Part shown: in pieces, positions 43,501 to 52,875 of the stretch
Layout: every line of letters starts with the position of its first letter
How positions within the stretch are numbered: the stretch's first letter is position 1
NCBI GenBank assembly: GCA_016188575.1
Contig: JACPHN010000018.1
Location: 35,243 to 99,242 of the forward strand
Source: Candidatus Schekmanbacteria bacterium
GTDB taxonomy: Bacteria > CSSED10-310 > JACPHN01
Direction: 5' to 3'
DNA: 64,000 bases
Made by a program: the position numbers and the translations under genes
Notes under the pieces: generated by a model
Database searches by the model: none
Told to the model about the DNA's origin: nothing
Seen by the model: only the letters and a program-made list of their open reading frames with translations

Positions 43501-46500
43501 AGTGCGACTTCGCGGCGGCCGCCGACCGCGCGCACGCCCTGGCGATGCGAGCCCAGCACGCGCTGGCCTGCGTCGGGCTCGGGCAGGTGGCGATGGCCAC
43601 GGGTCGCACGGCGAAAGCCGAGCAGGACGCGCGGCTCGCCCTCCAGGAAGCGCAGGATTGCGGCGCGACCGTGATCGCCGCCGGCGCATACCGGTTGCTC
43701 GGAATGGCGCTCGCCGCCCCGGCCGCCTCGGCGCCGGGGGCGACCGCCCCGACGAGCGGAGCCACGGCACCCAGGGAGGCGCTCGAACAAAGCATCGCCT
43801 TGCTAGAGAAAACTTCTGCGCGCAACGAGCTGGCAGAAAGCCAGGTCGCCCTTGGCCAGTTGCTGCTCGGGACTGGCGCAGACGCGGAGGGCCGACGGTG
43901 GTTCGAGCGCGGCATCGCCAACTTCCGCGAGCTCGGGCTGACGAGAAAGTTGGTCGCGCTGGGGCTGGCCTCGCATCAGACGACGGCCTGGCCCGCGCTC
44001 GCATCCGGCGACAGCGTGGACTTGGCGATGCCGGATCGGGTGGGACCATACGAAATTCTCGAGGTCATCGGCACAGGAGCGATGGGGGTCGTCTATCGCG
44101 CGCGGCACGTGCGCACGGGGCGCAGCGCGGCGCTGAAGACGGTGCGCGCCGCCGACGCCGGTCTGCTGGCAACACTGCGGCGTGAAATTCACGCGCTGAG
44201 CCGTTTGCGGCATCCGGGTATCGTGCGCGTGGTGGATCACGGCGTACACGAGGGTCGCCCCTGGTACGCCATGGACCTGATCGACGGCGCCTCGATCACC
44301 GCCCATTGCCGCTCGCTGTGGCCCCTGGCCACGCGGCCCACGGTCCTCCCGGAGGCGGTATTGCGGGCGATTCTCTCGGTGTTCTACCGGCTCAGCACCG
44401 CCCTGGCGTACCTGCACGGCGAAGGCGTGGTGCACCGCGACTTGACGCCCAACAACGTGCTTGTCTGCAGCGGGCAACCCGTGATCGTCGATCTCGGGCT
44501 CACCACGCGGCTCAGCACCGACGACGTCGCCGCCGGCGCGCGCTCGCGCGAGCTTCTGGAGATCGCTCCGCGCGGAGGAACCCTCGCGTACATGGCCCCG
44601 GAGCAGATCCGCGGCGCTCAGGTCGATCCGCGGGCCGACCTCTACGCTCTTGGGTGCATGCTGTACGAAGTCTTGACCGGCAATCCCCCCTATGTCGGCG
44701 CCCACGGTGAAGTGGCGATGGGACACCTCCGCGGCACACCCAAGGCGCTGGGCGAGCAACTCGACGGGATTCCCGAGGCGCTCGAGATGCTGTTGCGGCG
44801 CCTGCTGGCGAAAGCGCCTCAGGACCGCCTGGGTTACGCCGATGACGTGGCGCGCTTCTGCCGCGAGCTAGGCGCCGACGCGGAGGAAATCCGCGCCCTA
44901 CCCCCGGCCCGGCCGTACGTCTATCGGCCGCGCTTCGTCGGCCGACAGAAGCTCCTGGAACAGGTCCAGAGCGCGCTGCAGGGTCTGCCCCAAGGTCACG
45001 GCGCGGCGGTTTTCATCGGCGGCGAGAGCGGCGTGGGCAAGACGAGGTTTTGCGTCGAGCTGGCGCAGGAAGCGTCCACACGCGGCGCGCGCGTGGTCGC
45101 CGCGCCGTGCGACCCGGAGCACCGCTTCACCTCGCTCGGGCCGTTTCGGCAGTTGCTCCTGGCGGTCACCGACGCCTGTCGCAGTGGCGGCGCCGAGGTC
45201 ACCCGCCGGCTCCTTGGCGCCCACGGCCAGGAGCTCGCGAGGTTTCACCCGGAGCTGGCCGACGTCCTGGGCACCGAGGTGCTCGCGGTAGCCGGCGCGC
45301 AGGACCCGGAGCAGGCGCGGAAACGGGCCTGCCGGCAGTTTGAGCACATCGTCGCGGCGTTGGCGGCAGAACGTCCGATCTTGCTCCTGGTCGACGATCT
45401 ACAGTGGGCCGACGGATTGAGCCTCGACGTGATCCGGCACCTGACTGCGCCAGGTCGGCTCGACGCGCATCCGGTCGCGGTGGTCGCGACGTACCGCAGC
45501 GAGGACGCCGGCAGTGACGAGCTGCGCGCCGTGCTTGGGGCGGAGCACGTGATGCGCATCACGCTGGGGCGCCTCGCCGAAGGCGACATCGCGGACATGG
45601 TCGCCGGCATGCTGGCGCTGCGATCCGTGCCGCCGGAGCTCGCCACCGCCCTGACGCGCCATTCTGAAGGCAACCCGTTCTTCGTCACGGAGTACGTGCT
45701 CGCGGGCGTGGAAAGCGGTTTGCTCAAGCGCGACGAAAACGGCCGCTGGCGAGTGCCAGGCAGCGAGGTGACGGCGGGTCGCCCCCGCGATGAGGTCACG
45801 GTCGCCGCGACAGCGCTGCCGCGGTCGCTGCGAGATGTCGTGCGCAAGCGATTGCAAGGCCTGGGACAGGGCGCGACAGCCCTGGCCCGCGCGGCGGCGG
45901 TGTTGGGAAGGGAAAGTCGTCTGGAGCTCGCCGGGAAGGTCAGCCGCATGGCGGAGCCGCAGGTCATCGCCGCTCTGGACGAGCTTGTCCGGCGCAGCGT
46001 GTTGACCCTGAGCGACGGTGGCGGCCTGCGCTTCGAGCATGACAAGATCCGCGAGGTGCTCTACGAAGACATTGCGAGCGACGAGCTTCCCGTCTTTCAT
46101 CGGCGCGCCGCAACCTTGCTCGAGTCGGCGCCCGGAGGCAGCGATGAGAGCGAGGCGGGAATGCTCGGCGAACACTGGCACAAGGGGGGGGAGCTCGACC
46201 GGGCGCGGTCCTGCTACCTCACGGCCGCGCGCACTGCCCGTAAGCGGCACGAGACGCTCGTCGCCGCGCGCTTCTTTCGCCTCTACCTGAGTCTGATCAC
46301 CATCCCGACACCAGAGTCCGCACGCGTCCACGACGAGCTCGCCCGCACGGTCCTCAACAGTTTGGGGCAGTTGGACGAGGCGTTCGAGCACCATCGTACG
46401 GCCTTTCGCGAGGCTGACGCCAGGGGCGACAACGACCTCACGGTCAAGGCGTTGACCGGCATGAGCTTCGTCGGTTACCTGAAAAGCGATCGGCCGGCCA

Positions 46501-47417
46501 CCATGCGCTACGCGGTAAACGCGGCGGAGCGGGTCACGGAGCAGACCTCACCGGCGGCGCGCGCCGCGGTGGAAAAGGCGCTCGGCATCGCCCACGGCTC
46601 GAGTGGCTCCTACCGGGAAGCGATTACGCATTACCAGGCGTCACTGGAGCTCGAGCGCGAGCTCGGGAATCTGACCGCCATGGGATCGAACGTCAACAAC
46701 ATCGCAGTCAACTACTGGTTGCTCCATGAGCTGGACCGCGCCATGGAGACATTCGAGGAGGGGAGGCGGCTGTTCGAAGAAGCCGGAGACGTGTGCGGCT
46801 CCGCTCTGGCACTGCGAAACCAGGGATCCATTCTGTTCGACCGCGGCGACCTGGAGCGGGCCGTCGCCGTCTCGGTGCAGGCGCGCGACCTGTTCGAGCG
46901 CGGCGGTGACTACCTACAGGTGGGGTGGACGATTGCGGGAATCGCGGACATGTACCAGCAGTGGGCGCGTTTCCAGGAAGCGGCGCAATGGTGCCGAGAA
47001 GGCCTGACGAAGGCGCGCGAATACGGCGACCTGTCGCTCGAGGCCGAGCTGCTCGCTTTACTGGCGCGGATCGAACGGCGCTCGGGCAGCTACCCGGCGG
47101 TGGCGCGGCGCTTCGCGGAGGCCGCCGAGCAAGCGTGCCGGCAGGCCGCCGATGAGCTGCTCATGGCCCGGTGCCTCGCGGAGCTCGGCCATGTCGCCCT
47201 GTGGTGCGGGGAGCCGGCGGACGCGCTGCTGCGGCGCGCGGAAGAGGCTGCGGCGAAGCTCGGCGTGACGGCCGAAACTCGCGACGAATCCGACAGCGGG
47301 GCGCCGCTCAGAACGCTCAAGCGAGCGATCGCCGCCGCCGCCGGAGGCGGAGTGTTGTGCCGCGGGGAGTGCCCCGAAGATCTCCCCGAACGGCAGCGGC
47401 CCACCGCCGGCAGCTAG
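40575..47417 (+). CDS. Giant AAA-TPR-kinase-AAA-TPR signalling protein
   Basis: 2280 residues, the largest protein here. Order: zinc ribbon (Cys3, 6, 17, 20); degenerate class III cyclase-like region (about 50-230); AAA ATPase with Walker A GDTGSGKRR near 283; TPR region (about 720-1130); kinase (about 1157-1440) with IGTGAMGVVYRA, AALKTV, VVHRDLTPNNVLV and Asp-Leu-Gly (IVDLGLTTRL) in place of DFG; second AAA (FVGRQKLLEQ near 1454, [11 protein letters not shown] near 1482); second TPR block to the C-terminus. It looks like a fusion of a cyclase/AAA/TPR protein with a kinase/AAA/TPR protein. A GC hairpin repeat is inserted in frame near residues 566-590. Soluble; no membrane helices seen. Confidence 0.9.
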   Translation: MICRRCHAQLRSVARFCDQCGATAGDDGACARPAPPAAEAAQRAPGLAGSRMPVSVVAVLRSRREYPGAAADGSNADDTALHLSLPEGALTCAGTRREEYVVFGLRRRTAETANPAAAATAAALALRSGGEAAESTANAESNAARLRIGVASGRIPATASAAVLAANDPLLDPELKAIASLASRLAKACPPDGILVCHETYRAIVDELEAIPQAPLPAGPAPAGILSYLVSGQRRRLSRAPLMNVLGGETVMLGREDQLAFLWDCFQQARRRRRPTLVTVVGDTGSGKRRLVFELLRLLERQSEPPIVLRVAAEEDGVDEPLALVAMLLRAAARIHDDEAGERAEQKLAAWASEMATSRRSRGRRADDPPPPLAAAMAFPADAAHVLRDLAVSPEGHGSMHDLSLLAAAGLPRRASDLLAALLSRRARRGVIVLVLESLHWADAVSLKVVEDLLAGCGDHPVLAVATARPAFQRRAPNWGSAVSSTALVTLAATARDTASEHAEHLLRAVRGVPAEAVERIVTASAEVPGAAEELVRQLADRGVLVETSEGWRWDGDSGAKLPDRTPPTSPPAASGGTDAEEWDGGAHCRADGESAPGTGGLAALLDARLRGLPGEAHAVLTAAAAFGSWFTDGAVVAALASELQPEQVREALDFLVSREMLRAVPGTSQAGSEGESDQPGGATFAFASSAGSEAARRAARERPAPAERSAATARWLLEHLAPGAPLRSQRARAQLAAAGDLVAAARCDLEAADDMRRRGALDESMAACARAGAALTAGAAGADDARRRECTALRARAALAYARCATALGRSAEAAETLDQAERYAAELDAVEPRCEVELARAGLCASTGAFDSALDHAEAALALACESDQRSLLLRAEAEVGLVHSRRGYFRESITHLAKAAVVAEEVGDAEWMAALLLALGDRHVILGHAEDALESFARAASTASASALPEAQALALLGSAAARLLKGEHDRAECDFAAAADRAHALAMRAQHALACVGLGQVAMATGRTAKAEQDARLALQEAQDCGATVIAAGAYRLLGMALAAPAASAPGATAPTSGATAPREALEQSIALLEKTSARNELAESQVALGQLLLGTGADAEGRRWFERGIANFRELGLTRKLVALGLASHQTTAWPALASGDSVDLAMPDRVGPYEILEVIGTGAMGVVYRARHVRTGRSAALKTVRAADAGLLATLRREIHALSRLRHPGIVRVVDHGVHEGRPWYAMDLIDGASITAHCRSLWPLATRPTVLPEAVLRAILSVFYRLSTALAYLHGEGVVHRDLTPNNVLVCSGQPVIVDLGLTTRLSTDDVAAGARSRELLEIAPRGGTLAYMAPEQIRGAQVDPRADLYALGCMLYEVLTGNPPYVGAHGEVAMGHLRGTPKALGEQLDGIPEALEMLLRRLLAKAPQDRLGYADDVARFCRELGADAEEIRALPPARPYVYRPRFVGRQKLLEQVQSALQGLPQGHGAAVFIGGESGVGKTRFCVELAQEASTRGARVVAAPCDPEHRFTSLGPFRQLLLAVTDACRSGGAEVTRRLLGAHGQELARFHPELADVLGTEVLAVAGAQDPEQARKRACRQFEHIVAALAAERPILLLVDDLQWADGLSLDVIRHLTAPGRLDAHPVAVVATYRSEDAGSDELRAVLGAEHVMRITLGRLAEGDIADMVAGMLALRSVPPELATALTRHSEGNPFFVTEYVLAGVESGLLKRDENGRWRVPGSEVTAGRPRDEVTVAATALPRSLRDVVRKRLQGLGQGATALARAAAVLGRESRLELAGKVSRMAEPQVIAALDELVRRSVLTLSDGGGLRFEHDKIREVLYEDIASDELPVFHRRAATLLESAPGGSDESEAGMLGEHWHKGGELDRARSCYLTAARTARKRHETLVAARFFRLYLSLITIPTPESARVHDELARTVLNSLGQLDEAFEHHRTAFREADARGDNDLTVKALTGMSFVGYLKSDRPATMRYAVNAAERVTEQTSPAARAAVEKALGIAHGSSGSYREAITHYQASLELERELGNLTAMGSNVNNIAVNYWLLHELDRAMETFEEGRRLFEEAGDVCGSALALRNQGSILFDRGDLERAVAVSVQARDLFERGGDYLQVGWTIAGIADMYQQWARFQEAAQWCREGLTKAREYGDLSLEAELLALLARIERRSGSYPAVARRFAEAAEQACRQAADELLMARCLAELGHVALWCGEPADALLRRAEEAAAKLGVTAETRDESDSGAPLRTLKRAIAAAAGGGVLCRGECPEDLPERQRPTAGS
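42270..42310. repeat. GC hairpin repeat inside a coding sequence
   Basis: CCCCCACCTCACCTCCCGC..CAGCGGGGGGACGG, a copy of the element at 39956, lies inside the giant kinase gene and encodes the low-complexity RTPPTSPPAASGGTDAEEW between the AAA and TPR parts. The frame is kept. Confidence 0.55.
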
Positions 47418-47443
47418 CGCCGGGAGCTCACGGGGGCGTACCT

Positions 47444-50400
47444 CTAACCCGACCCGAGCGCAGCTCGGCGCAAGGCCGCGGGCACATCGCCGAGGCACTC
47501 GCCAAATTGCAGCGGTCCACCCACGGCAAACGCGTCCATGGCACGCCGCAGGCGTGCCGTCGCCGCGACGATCTCGCTGCCCTCTCCGAGTTGCGTGGGG
47601 TGCACCAGCGCCAGAGCGCGTTCGTATTCGGCCTGCGCGGACCTGCCCTCGGCCAGCGCAAGGTGGCCGCGCTCGCACCAGCACTTCACGGTGACGAAGA
47701 ACGCCTTGACCTCAAGGAACAGGCGTTCGGCCTCGTCCAGGAGGTGATGCGCCGCGGCGAAATCACCGGCGGCCCGCCGCTCCAGGCACGCCAACTGGCA
47801 CAGCGCCTCGCTCTCGTGATGCCGGTCCCCGACGCTGCGCAAGGTGTCCACCGCCTCCGCGAACAGCGCGCGGGCGGCGCCGACAGAGCCGAGATCGGCC
47901 TGAGCGCCCGCGAGACTCAGGAGTATCCACCCCTCGAACTGGCGATCGGAGACGTCCCGCAGGATCGCCAGCGACTTCTCCAGGAGCCGCCGCGCTTCCT
48001 CCGGCTTCTGCTCGCCGCGTCGAATCAGTGCCAGATTCCCCACGGCGACCGCTTCCGCCCGGCGATCACCGCCGGCGCGCGCCATCTCGATGGCCGCCTG
48101 TGCCAGGGATTCTGCCTCATCCAGGTGTCCCTGGTCGGTCTGAATGACGGCGAGATTTTGCAGCGTCCGCGCCTCGAAACGCCGGTCTCCCTGGTCGCGG
48201 TAGATCGCCAGCGCCGCAGCATACGAGACCGCTGCTTCGCCGAGGTTGCCGAGCTCCCAGTTGGCGGCCCCAAGACTGCTCAGCGCCTTCGCCTCGTGCA
48301 GGCGCTCCCCCTCGGCACGAAAGATCACCAGCGACTCCGTAAGCAGTTGCACTGCCGCGGACGAATCACCGAGCACCCAGCTCGTCTGCCCCAGACCGCG
48401 AAGGCTCAGGCCCTCCCCCAGTCGATCGCCGAGCTGCCTGGCGTCGGCGAGTGCGTGGCGGTGGAGCTCCTGCGCCTCCCGCGTGCGCCCGCGGACGCTG
48501 ACGACTTCTTCGGCGAGCCGATTGCGCGCCCGGACCGCCGCAACCGCCGGCACCGGGAAGAGGTTGAGATAGGCGCTGAACAGGTGCTCGGCCTCCGCAT
48601 ACGCGTAGCTCGCCAGAGCGCTGTCGGCACCGGCCAGGTAGTAGCGCGCCGCCTTTTCGCGTTCCCCAGCCTGCTCCCAATGCTGCGCCACCGTCGAAGT
48701 CGGCACCGCCTCGCCGTTTTCGAGCATGGCTTCGAGGCATTCGGCGCCGGCCGCATGCAGCTCCCGCCGCCGGCGCTCGGGAATCCTGCCGTAGGCGACG
48801 TCGCGCACCTTGTCGTGCACGAACCGATAGCGCACCCCATCCTCCTGCTCCAGCAAGTCACGAGCCACCAGCGTCCCGAGCCAGAGCTCGATCTCCTCGA
48901 GCTCGACTACCGCCACCGACGCCACCCGCCGCGCGCCGCGCTCTTCGGTGGCGATGGAGCGTTCCGAAAAGTGCCACTTCCCCTGCGCGTCGCGCCGGAG
49001 CACGTCGACCTCGACGGCGGTGCGCAGATACTCGGCCACAAAGAGCGGGTTGCCTTCGGAGTGTTTGGCGAGAAAGCTCACGAACTCGGGCGGCGCCGTG
49101 GGAATTGCGAGCATGTCCTTGACCATGGTCGCGATCCCTGGTTCGTCGAGTCGGTCAAGGTCGACGGTAACGACATCGTCACGGCCGGTGAGCGAGCGCA
49201 GCGCCTCGAAGGAATCGCCGCGCCGATACGTGCCGAGCACGAGAATTCGGTGGGTCTTCAGAAACTGCGCGCCCAGGAGGTGGACCAAGAAGCCCAGACT
49301 GAGCTCGTCCGCCCAGTGCAAGTCATCCAGAAGCAGGAGCACGCTACGTTCGACGGCGTAGGCGGCAAGCGTCTCGGCGAGGTAGGCGTGCAGACGGAAG
49401 AGGGCGGCCTCGGGAGGGAGCTCGACGGGGTCACCGTACATGTCCAGGCCATCCAGGCTGGCGAGGGACGGTTCGTACCGGGCGAGGAGCTTGCCGCGCC
49501 GGCCGAACAGGCGCGCGGCCTCCTCCGGGCCGCGTTCCCGGCAGCGATCGGCCATGAGCTGCAGGGGGCGGCGCAGCGCTTCGAGCGGCACGCGAATCGG
49601 GGCGTCTCCGCCAGTGGCAAACGCGCGGCGCGGCGTGCCGCCACCCGTGAGCACGCGAATGCCGCGACGCTCCGCCTGCCGGGCGACCTCCACACACAGC
49701 CGGGTCTTCCCCACACCGCTCTCGCCCGAGACGAGAACGAGGTCTCCGTGCCCACCCTGCAAGCTGGCGAGCTGGCGGATGATCACCGCAAGGGCTTCGC
49801 CGCGGCCCACGAATCCCGGCCGGTAGAGGTACGGTCGCGTGTGATAGATTCTCCGGTCTGCCGCCCGGCGCGCTCCGAGCTTTGCGAGCTCCGCCGCGAC
49901 GTCGTCGGCGTAACCGAGGCGGTCCTGCCGCTTCTTTTCCAGCAGGTGCCGGACCAGCGCATGGAGCTCCGCGGGCGCTGCGGCCGCGTGCTCCCGCAGG
50001 TCCGGCGGATGGTCACGAAGCTGGGCGCGGATGAGCTCGGCGGCGGTATCCGCCACAAACACCGGGCGGCCTGCCAGGATCTCGAAAAGCATGCACCCGA
50101 GCGAGTAGAGATCGGCGCGCGCGTCCAGCAGATCGCCGCGAAGCTGCTCGGGCGCCATGTAGCGCAGTGTCCCCGCGGGAATCGAGCATTCTTGCAGGGA
50201 TTCCCGCCCGCCGCGGCCCGAGAACTCCTCGGCGAGACCGAAGTCGACCAGCACCGGGGTCCCGCTTTTCTGCACGAGCACGTTTTCGGGCTTGAGGTCG
50301 CGGTGAATGATGCCCTGGCCGTGCAGATAGGCGAGCGTGACACAGAGATGGTAGAAAACCTCGAGCACGGGACTGAGAGACAGGCGTGGCGGCGTCGCCG

Positions 50401-50773
50401 TCGGATCCCAACTGGCGCCGCAGTAGCGGCGGAGCGAGACGCCGTCGATCAGCTCCATGGCGTACCAGGGGAGCCCGTCCTCGGCGCCGCTATCGAGAAT
50501 GCGGACGATTCCAGGGTGCCGGAGGCGCGCCAGAGAGGTAATTTCCCGGCGCACGACGGGCAGGCGCGCTTCGCTCGGAATGCGGATCGTCTTGAGCGCG
50601 ACGAGGCGCCCTGTTTGCTCGTTGACCGCACGGTACACTTCGGCCGTCGCGCCCGAGCCGAGGATTCCCAGCACGCGGTACGGCCCCACGCGGCAGAGGC
50701 ATGCCGTACGCCCCGTACCGTAACTATCGCGACGCGGGCCCGGCGCCGGCTCCGGGTCGTCGCCAACGTCCAT
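47444..50773 (-). CDS. Ser/Thr kinase - AAA - TPR signalling protein
   Basis: 1109 residues from the ATG at 50773 (AAGGGA about 8 bases upstream; 7 residues longer from a GTG at 50794). The kinase (about 30-300) is intact: [43 protein letters not shown] and MAPEQLRGD. The AAA domain follows ([11 protein letters not shown] near 325, [12 protein letters not shown] near 350, [12 protein letters not shown]). TPR repeats fill about 690-1100. This is the common cytoplasmic PknK/MalT-like architecture, with kinase and ATPase gating a TPR sensor. It converges on the giant kinase gene, which has the same core modules. Confidence 0.92.
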   Translation of the reverse strand: MDVGDDPEPAPGPRRDSYGTGRTACLCRVGPYRVLGILGSGATAEVYRAVNEQTGRLVALKTIRIPSEARLPVVRREITSLARLRHPGIVRILDSGAEDGLPWYAMELIDGVSLRRYCGASWDPTATPPRLSLSPVLEVFYHLCVTLAYLHGQGIIHRDLKPENVLVQKSGTPVLVDFGLAEEFSGRGGRESLQECSIPAGTLRYMAPEQLRGDLLDARADLYSLGCMLFEILAGRPVFVADTAAELIRAQLRDHPPDLREHAAAAPAELHALVRHLLEKKRQDRLGYADDVAAELAKLGARRAADRRIYHTRPYLYRPGFVGRGEALAVIIRQLASLQGGHGDLVLVSGESGVGKTRLCVEVARQAERRGIRVLTGGGTPRRAFATGGDAPIRVPLEALRRPLQLMADRCRERGPEEAARLFGRRGKLLARYEPSLASLDGLDMYGDPVELPPEAALFRLHAYLAETLAAYAVERSVLLLLDDLHWADELSLGFLVHLLGAQFLKTHRILVLGTYRRGDSFEALRSLTGRDDVVTVDLDRLDEPGIATMVKDMLAIPTAPPEFVSFLAKHSEGNPLFVAEYLRTAVEVDVLRRDAQGKWHFSERSIATEERGARRVASVAVVELEEIELWLGTLVARDLLEQEDGVRYRFVHDKVRDVAYGRIPERRRRELHAAGAECLEAMLENGEAVPTSTVAQHWEQAGEREKAARYYLAGADSALASYAYAEAEHLFSAYLNLFPVPAVAAVRARNRLAEEVVSVRGRTREAQELHRHALADARQLGDRLGEGLSLRGLGQTSWVLGDSSAAVQLLTESLVIFRAEGERLHEAKALSSLGAANWELGNLGEAAVSYAAALAIYRDQGDRRFEARTLQNLAVIQTDQGHLDEAESLAQAAIEMARAGGDRRAEAVAVGNLALIRRGEQKPEEARRLLEKSLAILRDVSDRQFEGWILLSLAGAQADLGSVGAARALFAEAVDTLRSVGDRHHESEALCQLACLERRAAGDFAAAHHLLDEAERLFLEVKAFFVTVKCWCERGHLALAEGRSAQAEYERALALVHPTQLGEGSEIVAATARLRRAMDAFAVGGPLQFGECLGDVPAALRRAALGSG

Positions 50774-50787
50774 TGATGACATTCCCT

Positions 50788-50816
50788 TTGACACTCCCTG
50801 GGCGCGAGGCTATGAT
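50788..50816 (+). promoter_or_regulatory. Near-consensus sigma-70 promoter of tatA
   Basis: TTGACA at 50788-50793, a 17-base spacer and TATGAT at 50811-50816. It predicts a start near 50823, before tatA. This is the best promoter match in the window. Confidence 0.65.
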
Positions 50817-50861
50817 ATCGCCGGACTCGCTCAATCACGCCTCATGAGGAGAATGACCGCC

Positions 50862-51080
50862 GTGTTGCTGTTCGGTATGCCAGGATATGGGGAGATGTTC
50901 ATCATTCTCCTCATTATCGTAATCATATTCGGTGCGAAAAAGTTGCCGGAGCTCGGTAGCGGGCTCGGCAAAGGAATCAAGAACTTTCAGGAATCATTTC
51001 GCTCCTCAGGACGGGACCAGCCGAAAGAAGAGCTGGCAGAGCGGAACGAGCACAGGTCGCCGAGCGACGACCGCCAGTAG
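50862..51080 (+). CDS. tatA: Sec-independent translocase protein TatA
   Basis: Small pore-forming subunit of the Tat export system. From the GTG at 50862 it has 72 residues: membrane helix [23 protein letters not shown] with the conserved FG and KLPELG, then an amphipathic helix [18 protein letters not shown] and a charged tail. AGGAGA lies 9 bases before this GTG. ATGs at 50844 and 50853 are in frame but overlap the ribosome site. tatB and tatC are not nearby. It may export the Tat-like iron-sulfur protein encoded at 30.5 kb. Confidence 0.9.
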   Translation: MLLFGMPGYGEMFIILLIIVIIFGAKKLPELGSGLGKGIKNFQESFRSSGRDQPKEELAERNEHRSPSDDRQ

Positions 51081-51102
51081 CGAGCCGCGCCGGTCGTCGC
51101 GC

Positions 51103-52755
51103 TCAGTTCGCGTCCGCCGCAGGCTGACGCTGGAGCCGGCTCTTTAGCCACTCGGGCCGAATCGATACCCGGCGGTAGAGTGCGATCGCTGCATCCCATC
51201 TTTGCCATTCCCAAAGCTGATTCGCCTCAAATACGAGGTCGAGGTCGTCTGCTTGTCGCAACAAGTCGCGCCGTTGCTCCAGTGGAAGCGCGAGCACACC
51301 CTTGTGGAGCCGCAAATCGTCGAGGAGCTCCTTGAAAGCATCGCCGGCCTGCACGGCGTCACCAGATTCCAGGAAGCTTCGCGAGCGTGATGTGGCGGCC
51401 ACGATATTTCTGAGCATTTCTGTGCGCGCCGCGGCGACGTCTTCCGGGAGGCGGAGCAGCTCTTCCGGCGCGGCTTGATCGAACGCGACTGGCGTGTCAT
51501 CGGGTGCGGCGGCGTCGAGCTCTGCGAGCAAAGCCTCCGCCTGCGCCGTGGATGGCCGGCTGATGGCAAGCTCCATGATGGGCGTCGAGACCGGCTCGGT
51601 GGGGTGCTCCGGGAGGGTCGGCTCAGAGGCTTGCTCGGCAGTCGGCGAGACAACTGCCGCGGCGGTCTCCGCGGCGGCGGTGGGCGCGGGTTCGGTGGCA
51701 GTCGCGGTCGCTTCGAGACCCGCGGAATCATCGGGGGTGGGCGTGGGTGAGCTCGGGGCAACTGGAATCATCTCCCGATTCGCCTGCAACCAGTACCACA
51801 TCGCCAGGCCCTTGACGTAGGCGCGCGCGGCAAAGAACCCCTGAATACTGCGCGCCGCGGTGCGGATCGCGTCGTTCCTCGCCTGTAGGACGCCGTCGCG
51901 CAACAGCTCCGGGGAGAAAAAGCGCGTGCCCCGCCGGAGCGTTCGTGGCCGGTCGGCGGACGCGCCGCCCGAATAGAGCGCGTTTGCCGCTGCCAGGAGC
52001 TGATCGGCGACGTTGAGGCGAGAGGAGTAGTGCGCACTCGGCAGCTCGTCGAGCGCGCGCAGGGCGGCGTCGATGGCGCGGACAGCGCGCGCGACGAGCT
52101 CGGCGCGGCGCGCGACCGACTTGGCGGAGTCCGGGGACGGCGGTCCTGCCGCGGCGCCGGGGGCGTCCCCGCGGGCCAGGACCAGCGCCGCGAGCTGCTC
52201 GAGCTGCTCGAGGTCGCCTGCGAGCAGCGCGGTGTCGAGCAGCTCTACGAGCGTCTCGTCGTCCGCCTCGGGCAGGGAAGCGATGGCAAGCTGGACGACC
52301 TGCCGCTCCGCGCCGCGGCGCACGTCGAAGGCGCGATAACCGTGCCCCGCCGCGGTCGCGAAGCTCGTGAAGTGCGAGCGCAACACGCCGGCAGCTCCGG
52401 CCCACACCAGGTAGCGCCCCGGCGGCAGCACGACCTTGAGCTTGCTGGCGCCGTCGACGAGATAGCGGCGATCTGGGTAGTCGCCTAGCGGTCGTCGCGA
52501 AGCGGTGCGCAGCCGCATCAGCACTCCGCCCTGGGTGTTGGCCAGTGCCCGCCAATCGGCCGCATCGGCGGCCTCGGGCACGTACCAGAGCTCGACCAGG
52601 ACCAGCGGGCGGATCAGGTCCATGGGCCACAATGGCACGTTCGCCCAGTCCCCGGCCGCGAGCCCGGCGAAGCCCGCCGCAAGCACGGCAAGGCGAAGCA
52701 CGAGGCCGCGGCGCAGGGGCGGGATCCGCATGCCTTTCTTCTTGCCTGTCACCAC
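51103..52755 (-). CDS. Unrecognised membrane-anchored protein
   Basis: 550 residues. An N-terminal helix (RRGLVLRLAVLAAGFAGLAAG) anchors it. The part after that (40-160) is beta-rich with a possible Ig-like or carbohydrate-binding form (ASKLKVVLPPGRYLVWAGAAG). The middle (160-320) is helical and Ala/Arg-rich. A Thr/Pro/Ala-rich stretch (about 330-400) is a linker, and the C-terminal 120 residues are helical, TPR-like. Start uncertain: MRIPPL at 52731 is also possible. Not recognised. Confidence 0.7.
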   Translation of the reverse strand: MVTGKKKGMRIPPLRRGLVLRLAVLAAGFAGLAAGDWANVPLWPMDLIRPLVLVELWYVPEAADAADWRALANTQGGVLMRLRTASRRPLGDYPDRRYLVDGASKLKVVLPPGRYLVWAGAAGVLRSHFTSFATAAGHGYRAFDVRRGAERQVVQLAIASLPEADDETLVELLDTALLAGDLEQLEQLAALVLARGDAPGAAAGPPSPDSAKSVARRAELVARAVRAIDAALRALDELPSAHYSSRLNVADQLLAAANALYSGGASADRPRTLRRGTRFFSPELLRDGVLQARNDAIRTAARSIQGFFAARAYVKGLAMWYWLQANREMIPVAPSSPTPTPDDSAGLEATATATEPAPTAAAETAAAVVSPTAEQASEPTLPEHPTEPVSTPIMELAISRPSTAQAEALLAELDAAAPDDTPVAFDQAAPEELLRLPEDVAAARTEMLRNIVAATSRSRSFLESGDAVQAGDAFKELLDDLRLHKGVLALPLEQRRDLLRQADDLDLVFEANQLWEWQRWDAAIALYRRVSIRPEWLKSRLQRQPAADAN

Positions 52756-52875
52756 ATTCCCACCCCATCCAGTCCGCTCTGCCCGCTGCGCGGTGAGACG
52801 GATGATGTCCGCGCGGCGCCAACTCCGCGGTTAGATCTGTCGTGTTGATCTTGTCGGCCGCGCGCCAGCGCGCCT

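Noticed and set aside
47171..50776. A 1201-codon open frame on the plus strand
   Set aside because: It is antisense to the kinase-AAA-TPR gene, whose domains are unambiguous; long antisense frames are expected at high GC.
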